Part shown: positions 8,309 to 17,007 of the stretch, piece by piece
Position numbering within the stretch: position 1 is the stretch's first letter
Layout of the letters: each line of letters starts with the position of its first letter
NCBI GenBank assembly: GCA_038144425.1
Contig: JAYQNS010000004.1
Location: 682,001-746,000, forward strand
Length of the DNA stretch: 64,000 nt
Reading direction: 5' to 3'
From: Salivita marina
GTDB lineage: Bacteria; Pseudomonadota; Gammaproteobacteria; Pseudomonadales; Azotimanducaceae
Position numbers and translations under genes: made by a program
Notes under the pieces: generated by a model
What the model was told of the DNA's origin: nothing
Database searches by the model: none
Seen by the model: only the letters and a program-made list of their open reading frames with translations

Positions 8309-9991
8309 ATGAGTGACAACGATACTAAACGCCCCTATTCCGCCACGGTGGTCGACGGCGTAGAGAAGGCTGCTGCCCGGGCCATGCTCCATGCCGTGGG
8401 CTTTGACGCCTCGGACTTCAAGCGGGCCCAGGTAGGGATTGCTTCCACCTGGAGCAATCTCACGCCCTGTAACATGCACATCAACACCCTAGCGGAAGCG
8501 GCTGCGGAGGGGGTGGCCAGCGCCGACGCGAAGCCCGTGACCTTCAACACCATCACCGTCTCCGATGGCATCTCCATGGGTTCCCCAGGCATGCGTTATT
8601 CCCTCGTATCCCGGGAAGTGATCGCCGACTCCATCGAGACGGTGGTGGCGGCCCAGGGCTTTGACGGCTTCGTCACCATCGGCGGCTGCGACAAGAATAT
8701 GCCCGGCTGCGCCATTGCTATGGCTCGCCTCGATCGCCCAAGCGTTTTTGTTTACGGCGGCACAATCCAGCCCGGTAAGGAGCGACGAGACGTGGTCTCG
8801 GTGTTCGAGGCCGTAGGCCAACACGCCGCTGGCAAACTGTCGGACATCGAACTCAAGGAAATCGAGGCCACCGCCATCCCGGGGCCGGGCTCCTGCGGTG
8901 GCATGTATACCGCGAACACCATGGCCTCCTCGATTGAGGCCATGGGCCTGTCCCTGCCCAACTCCTCGGCCCAGGAAGCCGTGTCCCCGAACAAGCTCGC
9001 CGATGCCCGAGCCGCCGGCGCCGCTGTGGCCCACCTGGTGCAGCGGGGCATCAAGCCCTCGGACATCCTGTCCCGGGAGGCCTTCGAAAACGCCATTGCC
9101 ATCACCATCGCCCTAGAAGGCTCCACCAATGCAGTGCTTCATCTTCTAGCGATCGCCCACGCTGCGGGCATTCCCTTGAGCCTTGAGGACTTCACCCGCA
9201 TTGGCAAACGGGTCCCCGTGCTGGCTGACATGCGCCCCGCCGGGCACTACGCCATGAGCGAACTCATCGCCATCGGCGGTATCCAACCGCTCATGAAGAT
9301 GCTGCTGCAGGAAGGGCTGATGCACGGGGACTGCCTTACCGTTACGGGCAAGACCCTGGCGGAAAACCTTGCCGTAGTGGCGCCCTATCCCAAAGAGCAG
9401 CGGGTGATTCGCCCCCTTTCCGAACCCATCAAAAAGGACAGCCATCTGGTCATCCTCAAGGGAAACCTCGCCCCGGAGGGGGCCGTGGCAAAAATCACTG
9501 GGCACGAAGGGCTACACTTTAAGGGCACGGCACGGTGCTTCCATGGGGAGGAGGCGGCCCTCGCCGCTATTCTCGATGGCACGGTCGTGGCTGGTGATGT
9601 GGTGGTGGTGCGCTACGAAGGCCCGAAGGGCGGGCCGGGGATGCGTGAGATGCTCTCCCCAACCAGCGCCATCAATGGCCGGGGCCTGTCCGATCAAGTG
9701 GCCCTTATCACCGACGGACGCTTCTCCGGGGGCTCCCACGGGTTTGTGATTGGGCATGTGACACCGGAGGCCTTCGACGGCGGACCCATTGGGCTGCTTG
9801 AAGACGGTGACGAAATCACCATCGACGCGGAGGCCGCCACCATCACGGCGCACGTGGATGAAGCCTCCCTGGCCGCCCGGAAGGCCCGCTGGACGCGCCC
9901 GACGCCCTATGCGACCCGGGGGATCCTGGCCAAATACGCCCTCACGGTACGCTCCGCGTCGGAAGGAGCGGTGACGGATAAGTTCGAGTAA
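8309..9991 (+). CDS. ilvD: Dihydroxy-acid dehydratase
   Basis: Iron-sulfur dehydratase making 2-oxoisovalerate and 2-oxo-3-methylvalerate in valine and isoleucine synthesis. The 560 residues correspond to the shorter IlvD form (M. tuberculosis/plant type) rather than the 616-residue E. coli type. The three cluster-ligand cysteines are visible at C54 (NLTPCNMH), C127 (GGCDKNMPG) and C196 (GPGSCGGMYTANTM). The C-terminal SGGSHGFVIGHVTPEA motif is intact. The start ATG follows AAAGAGAG. A short palindrome separates it from argA. Its stop is only five bases from the stop of the convergent SDR gene. Confidence 0.97.
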   Translation: MSDNDTKRPYSATVVDGVEKAAARAMLHAVGFDASDFKRAQVGIASTWSNLTPCNMHINTLAEAAAEGVASADAKPVTFNTITVSDGISMGSPGMRYSLVSREVIADSIETVVAAQGFDGFVTIGGCDKNMPGCAIAMARLDRPSVFVYGGTIQPGKERRDVVSVFEAVGQHAAGKLSDIELKEIEATAIPGPGSCGGMYTANTMASSIEAMGLSLPNSSAQEAVSPNKLADARAAGAAVAHLVQRGIKPSDILSREAFENAIAITIALEGSTNAVLHLLAIAHAAGIPLSLEDFTRIGKRVPVLADMRPAGHYAMSELIAIGGIQPLMKMLLQEGLMHGDCLTVTGKTLAENLAVVAPYPKEQRVIRPLSEPIKKDSHLVILKGNLAPEGAVAKITGHEGLHFKGTARCFHGEEAALAAILDGTVVAGDVVVVRYEGPKGGPGMREMLSPTSAINGRGLSDQVALITDGRFSGGSHGFVIGHVTPEAFDGGPIGLLEDGDEITIDAEAATITAHVDEASLAARKARWTRPTPYATRGILAKYALTVRSASEGAVTDKFE

Positions 9992-9996
9992 GCGCC

Positions 9997-10824
9997 CTAA
10001 AGGACGTAGCCGTCGCCAGTCGCTCGAACGGTAACGCTACTGACCGAAACCCCAAGAGGCTGGTCCATGGCGTGGAGGATCGCGTCTACGAGGTATTCGG
10101 GGTCGAGGGCGAAGTAAGCCGGGGATTCGGGGTCCTGTTCTGCCGCAGGCAACTGTCCCGCCGCCATGGCCTCAAAGCGAGGCCCATCTTCTACGAGGTA
10201 GTGGCCCCAGATGCCCTTGGGGGCCTCGGGGTTCACAATATTCAAAGACAGATTGGTGGCCGGCACCCCCGTAGGCTTGATCACCGTAACCTTGATCTTG
10301 CCCCGGGTTTCCTGGCGGAAGGACTCGGAGAGGAAATCCACAGCGGCCTTGCTGGCGCCGTACACCGCTGCGCCGATGGTGGGGTAGTTTCCATAAATAG
10401 AGGACAGGTTGATCACCTGACCGCGCCCCGCCGCCATCATGGGATCGAAGGCTGCAATCATGCCGTAAAGCACGCCCCGAATATTCACATCGATGCAGCG
10501 ATCCCAGGCACCCACGGCTTTGGCATGGTCGGAGAAAAAGGCCAGAGGCATGGTTCCCGCGTTGTTCACAAGCACGTCCAGGGCGCCGAAGCGCTCGAGG
10601 GCCGCGGCAACCAGAGCCTTTTGCTGAGCTAAATCAGAAACGTCCGTGAGCTGCGTGTGAAGAGCCGAAGACGCCATGGCCGAAGCCAGCTTGACGAGCC
10701 CTTCCCCGTCGACGTCTCCCCCTACAACCTGAGCTCCGCGAGCAAGTAAGCGCTCACATAAAATTCGTCCGAAGCCGCTCGCAGCCCCCGTCACGACGAC
10801 GGTCTTTCCCCTAATCCGATCCAT
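9997..10824 (-). CDS. Short-chain dehydrogenase/reductase (SDR)
   Basis: A 275-residue classical SDR with a Rossmann fold. It shows the cofactor motif TGAASGFG near residue 12, NNAG near 90, a catalytic Ser in NLSSIYG near 142 and the YGASKAA Tyr/Lys pair near 155. A longer reading frame extends upstream, but ATG 10824 is preferred: it begins exactly at the SDR fold (MDRIRGKTVVVTG) and has GGGAGAG upstream. The Asp that follows beta-2 (GGDVDGE) suggests NAD preference. Substrate is unknown. It lies 16 bases downstream of hemE, but nothing in the sequence ties it to haem metabolism. Confidence 0.85.
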   Translation of the reverse strand: MDRIRGKTVVVTGAASGFGRILCERLLARGAQVVGGDVDGEGLVKLASAMASSALHTQLTDVSDLAQQKALVAAALERFGALDVLVNNAGTMPLAFFSDHAKAVGAWDRCIDVNIRGVLYGMIAAFDPMMAAGRGQVINLSSIYGNYPTIGAAVYGASKAAVDFLSESFRQETRGKIKVTVIKPTGVPATNLSLNIVNPEAPKGIWGHYLVEDGPRFEAMAAGQLPAAEQDPESPAYFALDPEYLVDAILHAMDQPLGVSVSSVTVRATGDGYVL

Positions 10825-10840
10825 CGAGCTCTCCCTGGAA

Positions 10841-11887
10841 TTAGGACAGCTGGTAGCTTTGAACCAGCTCCACCAGGCGCTTAACGTTGTCCACGGGGGT
10901 CTCCGGGACAATGCCATGACCCAGGTTAAAGATGTGCCCAGGGCGGCGACCGACGCTGGCCATGAAGGCCCGGGCCTGCTTTTCCACCGCCGGCCAATCG
11001 GCGCAGAGGATAATCGGGTCAAGATTGCCCTGGAGCGCAGGCACGCCCAGCGCATCCCAGGTTTCCGCGAAGGGGGCGCGCCAATCGAGGGCAAGCACGT
11101 CGGCCCCGAGGGCCTTCATCTGCGGGGCCAGAGCCGGATTGCCCGTACCGAAGTACACCACGGGCACCGCATCGGGGCGGGCCTTAAGCGTGGCAATGAG
11201 GCGCTTCGTATAGGGCAGGGCGAAGTGCTCGAAGTCCACCGGGCTCAGCGCACCCACCCAAGAATCAAACAACTGTACGGACTGCACCCCGGCCTCGATT
11301 TGCTGCCCAAGATAAGCGGCTACCGCGTCCACAAGCTTATCCATCAGTACGCCCCAGGCCTCCGGAGCGTTATTCATCAGACGCTTACAGTGAATGTAGT
11401 TGCGGGACCCACCCCCTTCGACGGCGTAGGACGCGAGAGTAAAAGGGGCACCGGCAAAGCCAATGAGAGGAATGTTGGCCGGTAGCCCCTCCCGGCAAAA
11501 GCGCACCGTATCGCTGATGTAAGCCGTGCCTTCCTCCGCTACCAGGGGACGAAGGGCGGCGATGGCCTCCGGAGTGCGAACGGGATTTGCAAAACGGGGC
11601 CCCACACCTTCGAGATAATCCAGCTCAAGGCCCATGGGCTCGAGCATGGGCAAGAGGTCCGCGAACATGATGGCTGCGTCAACGCCAAGGATGCGCTGCG
11701 CATCCAGGGTGGCTTGGGCCGCCATTTCCGGGTTCTTAAAGAAAGCCAGGGACGGAGTTTTTCCCTTCAGAGCGTGATACTCCGGCATGTAGCGCCCCGC
11801 TTGTCGGTTTAGCCAAACGGGCGTGTGGGCGGTGGCCTCGCCCCGGCAGGCGCGAAGATAGGGCGAATCAAGAAGGCGGGAGTCCAT
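10841..11887 (-). CDS. hemE: Uroporphyrinogen decarboxylase
   Basis: It decarboxylates the four acetate side chains of uroporphyrinogen III to give coproporphyrinogen III in haem synthesis. The 348 residues are near the family norm of about 355. Visible motifs are the N-terminal PVWLNRQAGRYMPEY, DAAIMFADLL with the catalytic Asp, GFAGAPFTLASYAVEG, LFDSWVGALSP, and the C-terminal FNLGHGIVPETPVDNVKRLVE. A plausible sigma-70 promoter with a palindromic element lies upstream. Confidence 0.97.
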   Translation of the reverse strand: MDSRLLDSPYLRACRGEATAHTPVWLNRQAGRYMPEYHALKGKTPSLAFFKNPEMAAQATLDAQRILGVDAAIMFADLLPMLEPMGLELDYLEGVGPRFANPVRTPEAIAALRPLVAEEGTAYISDTVRFCREGLPANIPLIGFAGAPFTLASYAVEGGGSRNYIHCKRLMNNAPEAWGVLMDKLVDAVAAYLGQQIEAGVQSVQLFDSWVGALSPVDFEHFALPYTKRLIATLKARPDAVPVVYFGTGNPALAPQMKALGADVLALDWRAPFAETWDALGVPALQGNLDPIILCADWPAVEKQARAFMASVGRRPGHIFNLGHGIVPETPVDNVKRLVELVQSYQLS

Positions 11888-11915
11888 GGCGGCTCAACAG
11901 CAGAAATAAACATTG

Positions 11916-11956
11916 ACGATAGCCGCGGCAAGGAGAGACGGTCAACCAAAGTTGAC
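11916..11956 (-). promoter_or_regulatory. Putative hemE promoter overlapped by a palindrome
   Basis: On the minus strand TTGACC (11945-11940) and TATCGT (11921-11916) are separated by 18 bases and lie about 30 bases before hemE, a reasonable sigma-70 pair. The -35 box is part of the 16-base inverted repeat at 11941-11956 (arms GTCAAC/GTTGAC, spacer CAAA), placed where a repressor or activator would act. The rest of the 292-base hemE/hydrolase gap (11888-12179) shows no gene or RNA that I recognise. Confidence 0.4.
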
Positions 11957-12179
11957 AGCCGGACCCGTTGACGCCAGCGCCCGCTTCAGCGCTCAACCGC
12001 GCCGGCGAAGGCCCCTCAGGCAAACCCAGGCGCCTAGCACGCTGCTGCACGGGGCCAGGAAAAGGTAGGGCGCCAGAGCCCCACCTCCGGGGTGCGATGA
12101 GGGAAAAGGAAGCCGGGAAAAACGCGAGCGCAGCAGGTAGACTGAACACCTATCGAAGCACCCCGGGGCAAGGCGCATC

Positions 12180-13412
12180 GTGGACACCATCGACATCCAG
12201 CTAGACCAGGGGCGCATTCAGGGCACCCTAGATTCTCGCTTTTCCCCGGTCCTCGACGCGTTTATTGAGAACTTTAAAACTCGCGGCGAGCTCGGCGCCT
12301 CCGTCGCCCTGAGCTTGGAGGGGCACCCCTGCGTCGACCTCTGGGGGGGCCATAAGGACAGCGCACGCACCGAGGCCTGGGAGGCGGACACCGTTTCCCT
12401 GGTGTTCTCGGTCACCAAGGCCGCCACGGCACTCTGTGCCCATCGCCTTGTGCACGATGGCGCCTTCGCCCTGCACGACCCGGTGCGAAACATTTGGCCG
12501 GAATTCGCTCAGGCCGGGAAAGAAGACGCCACGGTGGCCATGATGCTGAACCACTCCGTGGGGGTTCCTGCTTTTCGGGAAGCCCTAAAACCCGGCGCCT
12601 ACCTCGACTGGGATTACATGGTGGGCCGTCTCGCCCAGGAGGCCCCTTTCTGGACCCCCGGGGTGCGCAACGGCTACCACATGATGAGCTTCGGCTGGAC
12701 CGTCGGCGAACTGGTACGCCGGGCAAGCGGAAAATCCCTTGGCACCTACTTCAAGGAGCAGTTCGCCGAGCCCCTGGGCCTCGACTTTGCCATTGGCTTG
12801 CCGGCGAAGGACCTGCCCCGGGTGGCCCCCATGGTGCCCTTCAAGCCCGGGCCCGATACGCCAATCACGGATTTCACCAAGGCGCTCCTAAGCGACCCGA
12901 CGTCCATTTCCGCTCTGTCCCTGCTGAACAGCGGCGATCACAATTCCAACGCACCGAAGGCCCTGGCGGCGGAACTCGGCGGCGGCGGCGGGGTGAGCAA
13001 CGCCCGATCCGTAGCCAAGCTCTTCGCCCCCCTGGCCGCTGGCGGCGGAGCGTTCTTCGCGCCAGAGGAGGTCGCTCGTATGAGCGCGGTATCGGCTGCC
13101 ACGCAACAGGACGCCACCCTGCTTATCCCCTCCCGTTTCGCGCTGGGCTTCATGAAAAGCATGGACAATCGAGCCCGGCCCCACGGTGCCATCGAAAGCT
13201 GCGTCCTAAGCGAAACGGCCTTTGGTCATGTGGGCGCCGGGGGCTCTCTGGGCTTTGCTGACCCCGCCTGCAACCTGGCCTTCGGCTACACCATGAACGC
13301 CATGGGCGCCGGGCTTTTGCTGAACGATCGCGGGCAAAGCCTGGTGGATGCTACCTACGAAAGCCTGGGCTACGGGTCCAGCCTAAGCGGCGGCTGGCTC
13401 CCCAGCGCCTAA
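12180..13412 (+). CDS. Serine hydrolase of the beta-lactamase/family VIII esterase type
   Basis: A 410-residue protein of the class C beta-lactamase-like superfamily (EstB/LovD type). The nucleophile motif SxxK is FSVTKAA near residue 81. The Tyr of the second motif is probably in GYHMMSFGW near 162. The third motif corresponds to HVGAGGSLGF near 345, as in esterases rather than true beta-lactamases, which have KTG. No signal peptide is visible, so it is probably cytoplasmic. The start is GTG 12180 with a weak upstream AAGG. Such genes are abundant in marine gammaproteobacteria, and the natural substrate is unknown. It is ten bases upstream of the PRPP-synthetase-like gene and probably cotranscribed with it. 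Confidence 0.85.
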   Translation: MDTIDIQLDQGRIQGTLDSRFSPVLDAFIENFKTRGELGASVALSLEGHPCVDLWGGHKDSARTEAWEADTVSLVFSVTKAATALCAHRLVHDGAFALHDPVRNIWPEFAQAGKEDATVAMMLNHSVGVPAFREALKPGAYLDWDYMVGRLAQEAPFWTPGVRNGYHMMSFGWTVGELVRRASGKSLGTYFKEQFAEPLGLDFAIGLPAKDLPRVAPMVPFKPGPDTPITDFTKALLSDPTSISALSLLNSGDHNSNAPKALAAELGGGGGVSNARSVAKLFAPLAAGGGAFFAPEEVARMSAVSAATQQDATLLIPSRFALGFMKSMDNRARPHGAIESCVLSETAFGHVGAGGSLGFADPACNLAFGYTMNAMGAGLLLNDRGQSLVDATYESLGYGSSLSGGWLPSA

Positions 13413-13422
13413 GGAACCCTCC

Positions 13423-14673
13423 ATGACCGAAGCGCTGGCCGATAAGCTAATCATCGTCGGGAACGCCTCCGACGACCCCTTCGCCATCGACCTGGCCTAT
13501 GCCATCGGGCAAAACACGGACATCGCTGATCTCATCAGCATGAAGACCTTCGCGAACGGCGAGTTCTGTCCGCGGTTTATTTCCGACGAAAATGACTTGA
13601 CCCGCATCGGTCACCAGCTCACGGGAAAGACGGTGGTGATCGTATCCACCACGTCCCGGGTGATGAGCCGGCAGAACTTGGCCATGCGGACCCTAGTTAT
13701 GGCCCGGGCCGCTAAGGAAAACGGCGCGAGCGAGGTGATCCTTGTAGAGCCCGACCTCTTCTACAGTGCCCAGGATCGGGGCCCCCACGCGGACCTTGGG
13801 AAAACGGACTTCGATCGTGATGTCCACGACCTCAAAAAATTCGACGGCCAACCCTTTACGGGGCAGCTCTACGCGCAACTGCTGCACGTAGCCGGAGTTG
13901 ACCGGGTCATCACCGTCCATAACCACAGTCGCTCCGTACAGCGGGTCTTCGCCGACATCTTCGAAGATCGCTTTCACAACCTCATTCCCTATGAGCTTTA
14001 CGCTGACTACCTGCTAAATGCCAACATTGTGCAGCACGGTCAGCACGGGGAAGGCTTTGTGCTGTGCGCCCCCGATAAGGGCGCTCGGCCTTTTGTCACC
14101 GAGCTCTTCGAGCGCCTAGGCTTAAGCAAAGCGAAGCTCGTAGTGCTGGATAAGGCGCGTTCCGGGGAGCGCAGCGTGGATATCACCCTGCACCCGGACT
14201 TTGCCGATGCGGCGGAAGCGGTGGCCGGGCGGGACGTGGTTTTGCTCGACGATATGGTGCGCACGGGCTCCACGGTGGTGAAGGCCTGCCGCTACCTTCG
14301 CAGTCTTCAGCCTCGGCGCGTGGTATTTGGCGTGACCCACTTTTACGCCAGCGATGAAGGCCGACAGAAGATGGCCGACGGCGCCCTCGACGAAATTTTG
14401 ACCCTAAACACCCTGCCGACGGTGCTAAACCGAGACGTGCAGGGGCGGCTGCGCCGAAAAATGGTGGTGCTGAAGATCGAGCGCTGGCTGGCGCGCTACC
14501 TCGCGGACCTGCTCGGCCTAGACGGTCGGGCTAAAGCTTTGCGAGAAGACAGCCTCTACCAGATCGACATGTCATCGAAAAATCCGCGCTTTCTGCGCAA
14601 GATCTGGTCAAACGAACAGCTCCCGGAGCTCACCGGGCGACGCATGCACATCCACCCGGGGGAGGGCGTTTAA
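13423..14673 (+). CDS. Divergent ribose-phosphate pyrophosphokinase-like protein
   Basis: A 416-residue relative of PRPP synthetase, about 100 residues longer than housekeeping Prs. N-terminal half: FANGEFCPRF, IVSTTSRVMSRQNL and FYSAQDRG align with Prs FSDGE, IQSTCAPTNDNL and YARQDR. The metal-binding His segment is HNHSRSVQRVF. The catalytic DKAR loop is near residue 243. The PRPP loop near 273-284 reads VLLDDMVRTGST, where normal enzymes have DDxxDTxGT, so the second loop Asp is Arg. A C-terminal extension of about 80 residues has no counterpart in Prs. It may be an active enzyme with altered control or another nucleotide-sugar pyrophosphokinase. It sits between a serine hydrolase and an MFS carrier, and the usual prs neighbours (lolB, ispE, pth) are absent. 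Confidence 0.8.
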   Translation: MTEALADKLIIVGNASDDPFAIDLAYAIGQNTDIADLISMKTFANGEFCPRFISDENDLTRIGHQLTGKTVVIVSTTSRVMSRQNLAMRTLVMARAAKENGASEVILVEPDLFYSAQDRGPHADLGKTDFDRDVHDLKKFDGQPFTGQLYAQLLHVAGVDRVITVHNHSRSVQRVFADIFEDRFHNLIPYELYADYLLNANIVQHGQHGEGFVLCAPDKGARPFVTELFERLGLSKAKLVVLDKARSGERSVDITLHPDFADAAEAVAGRDVVLLDDMVRTGSTVVKACRYLRSLQPRRVVFGVTHFYASDEGRQKMADGALDEILTLNTLPTVLNRDVQGRLRRKMVVLKIERWLARYLADLLGLDGRAKALREDSLYQIDMSSKNPRFLRKIWSNEQLPELTGRRMHIHPGEGV

Positions 14674-14718
14674 CGCCAAATCGGGGAGGCTATTCATAGT
14701 TCGAGGGAGGGGAGCCTG

Positions 14719-16008
14719 ATGAACGATCAAAACGAAGCCGTAGCCCTGCGCCATTATGGGTTCCTGGCGTTCTTGGCCCTGCTGAACGTCATGAATTTCG
14801 TTGATCGGCAGCTGCTCGCCAGCTTCGCCAACTTCATTGTTCCGGACCTAGGTCTCAGTAACGCACAATTTGGCTTGCTCACGGGCTTTGCCTTCATTGT
14901 TTTCTATGCGGTGATGGGCCTATTTATGGGCGCCGCCGCCGACTTGCTCCACCGCCCGCGCCTAGTGGCCGCAGGACTCGCTCTCTGGAGCGCCCTCACT
15001 GCCCTCTCCGGGGCCGCCCGGGGCTTTGCCTCCCTAGCTGTGCCGCGCATGTTCATTGGGGTCGGGGAATCGGTGCTCACCCCCACCTCCATGTCCATGC
15101 TCGCAGATCGCTTCCCGCCAGCGCGCCTGGGCTTTGCCGCCGGGGTTTACTACATGGGGGTGCCCATCGGAGTCGGCGCGTCCCTGGTCATTGCGGGCAC
15201 CCTTGGGCCCAGCATTGGATGGCGGAACTGTTTCTATCTGCTGGGGGCCCTCGGCATTGCCCTGGCCGTGGTCATGCTATTTGTGAAGGAGACGCCGCGA
15301 CGCCACAGCGCCGGAGAAACAGGGGGGCGGCCTAAGCTGAAGGAAATCTTCTCCACCGCCGCCCAGGCCCTGCGCTCCTCTCCAGCCCTGGCCCTCACCA
15401 TGGCCGGGGGTGTCGCCCTGCACTTTATTCTCGGCGCGGCAGCCTTTGATCAACTTTGGTACGTGCAGGAGCGGGGCTTTGAGCGCGCGTACATTGCCGA
15501 AACCACTGGCTGGATCGCCGTGGCGGCGGGGGTCCTGGGAAACCTCTTTGGGGGCATGGGGGGGGACTGGTGGCAGAAGCGCACGGGGCAAGGGCGTGCC
15601 ACCTTCCTGTTTTGGATTCTCCTCGTGTTGGCGCCCTTCAACGTGCTCTATCGCATCGTGGATCCGGACACGATCTGGTTCTGGCTCGGGGTCTTCGTCG
15701 GCTACTTCCAGCTCGGAGCGTTCTACGGCCCCACCTTCGCCTCTGTCCAGGAGCTGGTGCCGCCACAGATTCGCGCCACCGTAGTAGCCTTCTACATCCT
15801 AATGTTGAACCTTGTGGGCCTGGGCTTTGGCATTACGGCCGGGGGAATCTGCATCGATTGGATGCTCGAGGCCGGGGTGGACCACCCCTACACCTGGACC
15901 TTGGTGGTATTCACGGTCATCAGCCTTCTGGCCATGCCCCTGTTCTTCCTAGCGGGGCGTCGCTTCACCGCTGACCGGGACCGGCTCTTTGCTCTGCATG
16001 GGGCTTAG
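14719..16008 (+). CDS. MFS transporter, spinster type
   Basis: A 429-residue major facilitator with about 12 membrane segments. The N-terminus NVMNFVDRQLLASF is typical of the spinster-like/glycerol-3-phosphate-like MFS group common in marine Proteobacteria. Other visible parts are the PRMFIGVGESVLTPTSMSMLAD motif, the central cytoplasmic loop around residues 195-215 and paired C-terminal helices up to FFLAGRRF. The start ATG follows GAGGGGAG. It lies 45 bases after the PRPP-synthetase-like gene. Substrate cannot be inferred. Its stop codon overlaps the convergent corA stop by four bases. Confidence 0.88.
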   Translation: MNDQNEAVALRHYGFLAFLALLNVMNFVDRQLLASFANFIVPDLGLSNAQFGLLTGFAFIVFYAVMGLFMGAAADLLHRPRLVAAGLALWSALTALSGAARGFASLAVPRMFIGVGESVLTPTSMSMLADRFPPARLGFAAGVYYMGVPIGVGASLVIAGTLGPSIGWRNCFYLLGALGIALAVVMLFVKETPRRHSAGETGGRPKLKEIFSTAAQALRSSPALALTMAGGVALHFILGAAAFDQLWYVQERGFERAYIAETTGWIAVAAGVLGNLFGGMGGDWWQKRTGQGRATFLFWILLVLAPFNVLYRIVDPDTIWFWLGVFVGYFQLGAFYGPTFASVQELVPPQIRATVVAFYILMLNLVGLGFGITAGGICIDWMLEAGVDHPYTWTLVVFTVISLLAMPLFFLAGRRFTADRDRLFALHGA

Positions 16009-16952
16009 AGCCAGCCCTTTCGCTTAAAGAAAAGGTAGGGGGCCATACCCGCCAGGACCATAAGGCCCAGGGCAAAGGGATAGCCTCCCTTCCATTGCAG
16101 TTCGGGCATGAAGGCGAAGTTCATGCCGTAGATACTGGCCACGAGCGTGGGCGGTAGGAAAACCACCGCCGCAATGGAAAAGATCTTGATGATCTGATTC
16201 TGCTGGATACTGATGAAGCCTTGGGCCGCGGCCATGAGGAAGTTCACCTTCTCAAAAACAAAGGTGGTGTGGGTGAGCAGAGATTCCGCATCCCGGAGGA
16301 TCTCGCGGCAGGTGGCCAGAGCCTCATTGTCCTCCCGAATGTGGCGCATCAGGAAAGATACGGAGCGCTGAGTATCCAGAAGGCACAAGCGCACCTTACC
16401 GTTCGTGTCCTCAATTTCTGCCAGCTCGTCGATGTCATCTTCGAGGCTGCGGTCTCCGTCCTCGTCTTCCTTGAGCACGGACTGGCTCACGGCCTCTAGG
16501 GTGGCATAGAGCTCTTCAAGCTCGTCCGCGAGGTGATCCACCTTCTGCGCCAGCAGCGCGAGGAGCACCTGAAGGGGCGATTCGGCCAGCACCCGAGCAT
16601 TGCGCACCCGCAGGCGCATGAGACGGAAATCCGGCATTTCGTTGTCCCGGGAGGACAAGAGGCGCGCCTGCGTGAGTGTGAACGCAACGGTGCCATTCCG
16701 GGGCCGGCCATCGGCGCGGAACATAAAAAGGGAGTGAACGTGAATGCCATCTTCGTCGGTAAAGTAGCGGGAGGAGGCCTCCAGCTCTTCCATGTCGTCA
16801 GCGGTAGGCAGCACCTCGCCAAAGCGCACGTCCACCAGCGCCCGCTCCGCCTCATCGGGGGCGACTAGATCAAGCCAATCGCACTCGGCATGGAGGGCTG
16901 GGTCTTCCACCTGCTCGAGGCTGCCCTGCTGGATTCGATAGGCGTACAGCAT
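16005..16952 (-). CDS. corA: CorA family magnesium/cobalt (or zinc) transporter
   Basis: An inner-membrane pentameric Mg2+ channel. The 315 residues show the long N-terminal cytoplasmic alpha/beta domain, the helical stalk with SVLKEDEDGDRSLEDDIDELAEIED, and two C-terminal membrane helices. The selectivity motif YGMNF is at the end of TM1 near residue 277. The ending FFKRKGWL is typical of a positively charged CorA C-terminus. CorA and the related ZntB share this fold; the acidic stalk and GMN leave both possible, CorA being more likely. Confidence 0.92.
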   Translation of the reverse strand: MLYAYRIQQGSLEQVEDPALHAECDWLDLVAPDEAERALVDVRFGEVLPTADDMEELEASSRYFTDEDGIHVHSLFMFRADGRPRNGTVAFTLTQARLLSSRDNEMPDFRLMRLRVRNARVLAESPLQVLLALLAQKVDHLADELEELYATLEAVSQSVLKEDEDGDRSLEDDIDELAEIEDTNGKVRLCLLDTQRSVSFLMRHIREDNEALATCREILRDAESLLTHTTFVFEKVNFLMAAAQGFISIQQNQIIKIFSIAAVVFLPPTLVASIYGMNFAFMPELQWKGGYPFALGLMVLAGMAPYLFFKRKGWL

Positions 16953-17007
16953 GTCCGCATCCGCTCCTTAGGAAGACGCCTCCACCGCCTTTCGGCGCGC
17001 GGAGCCC

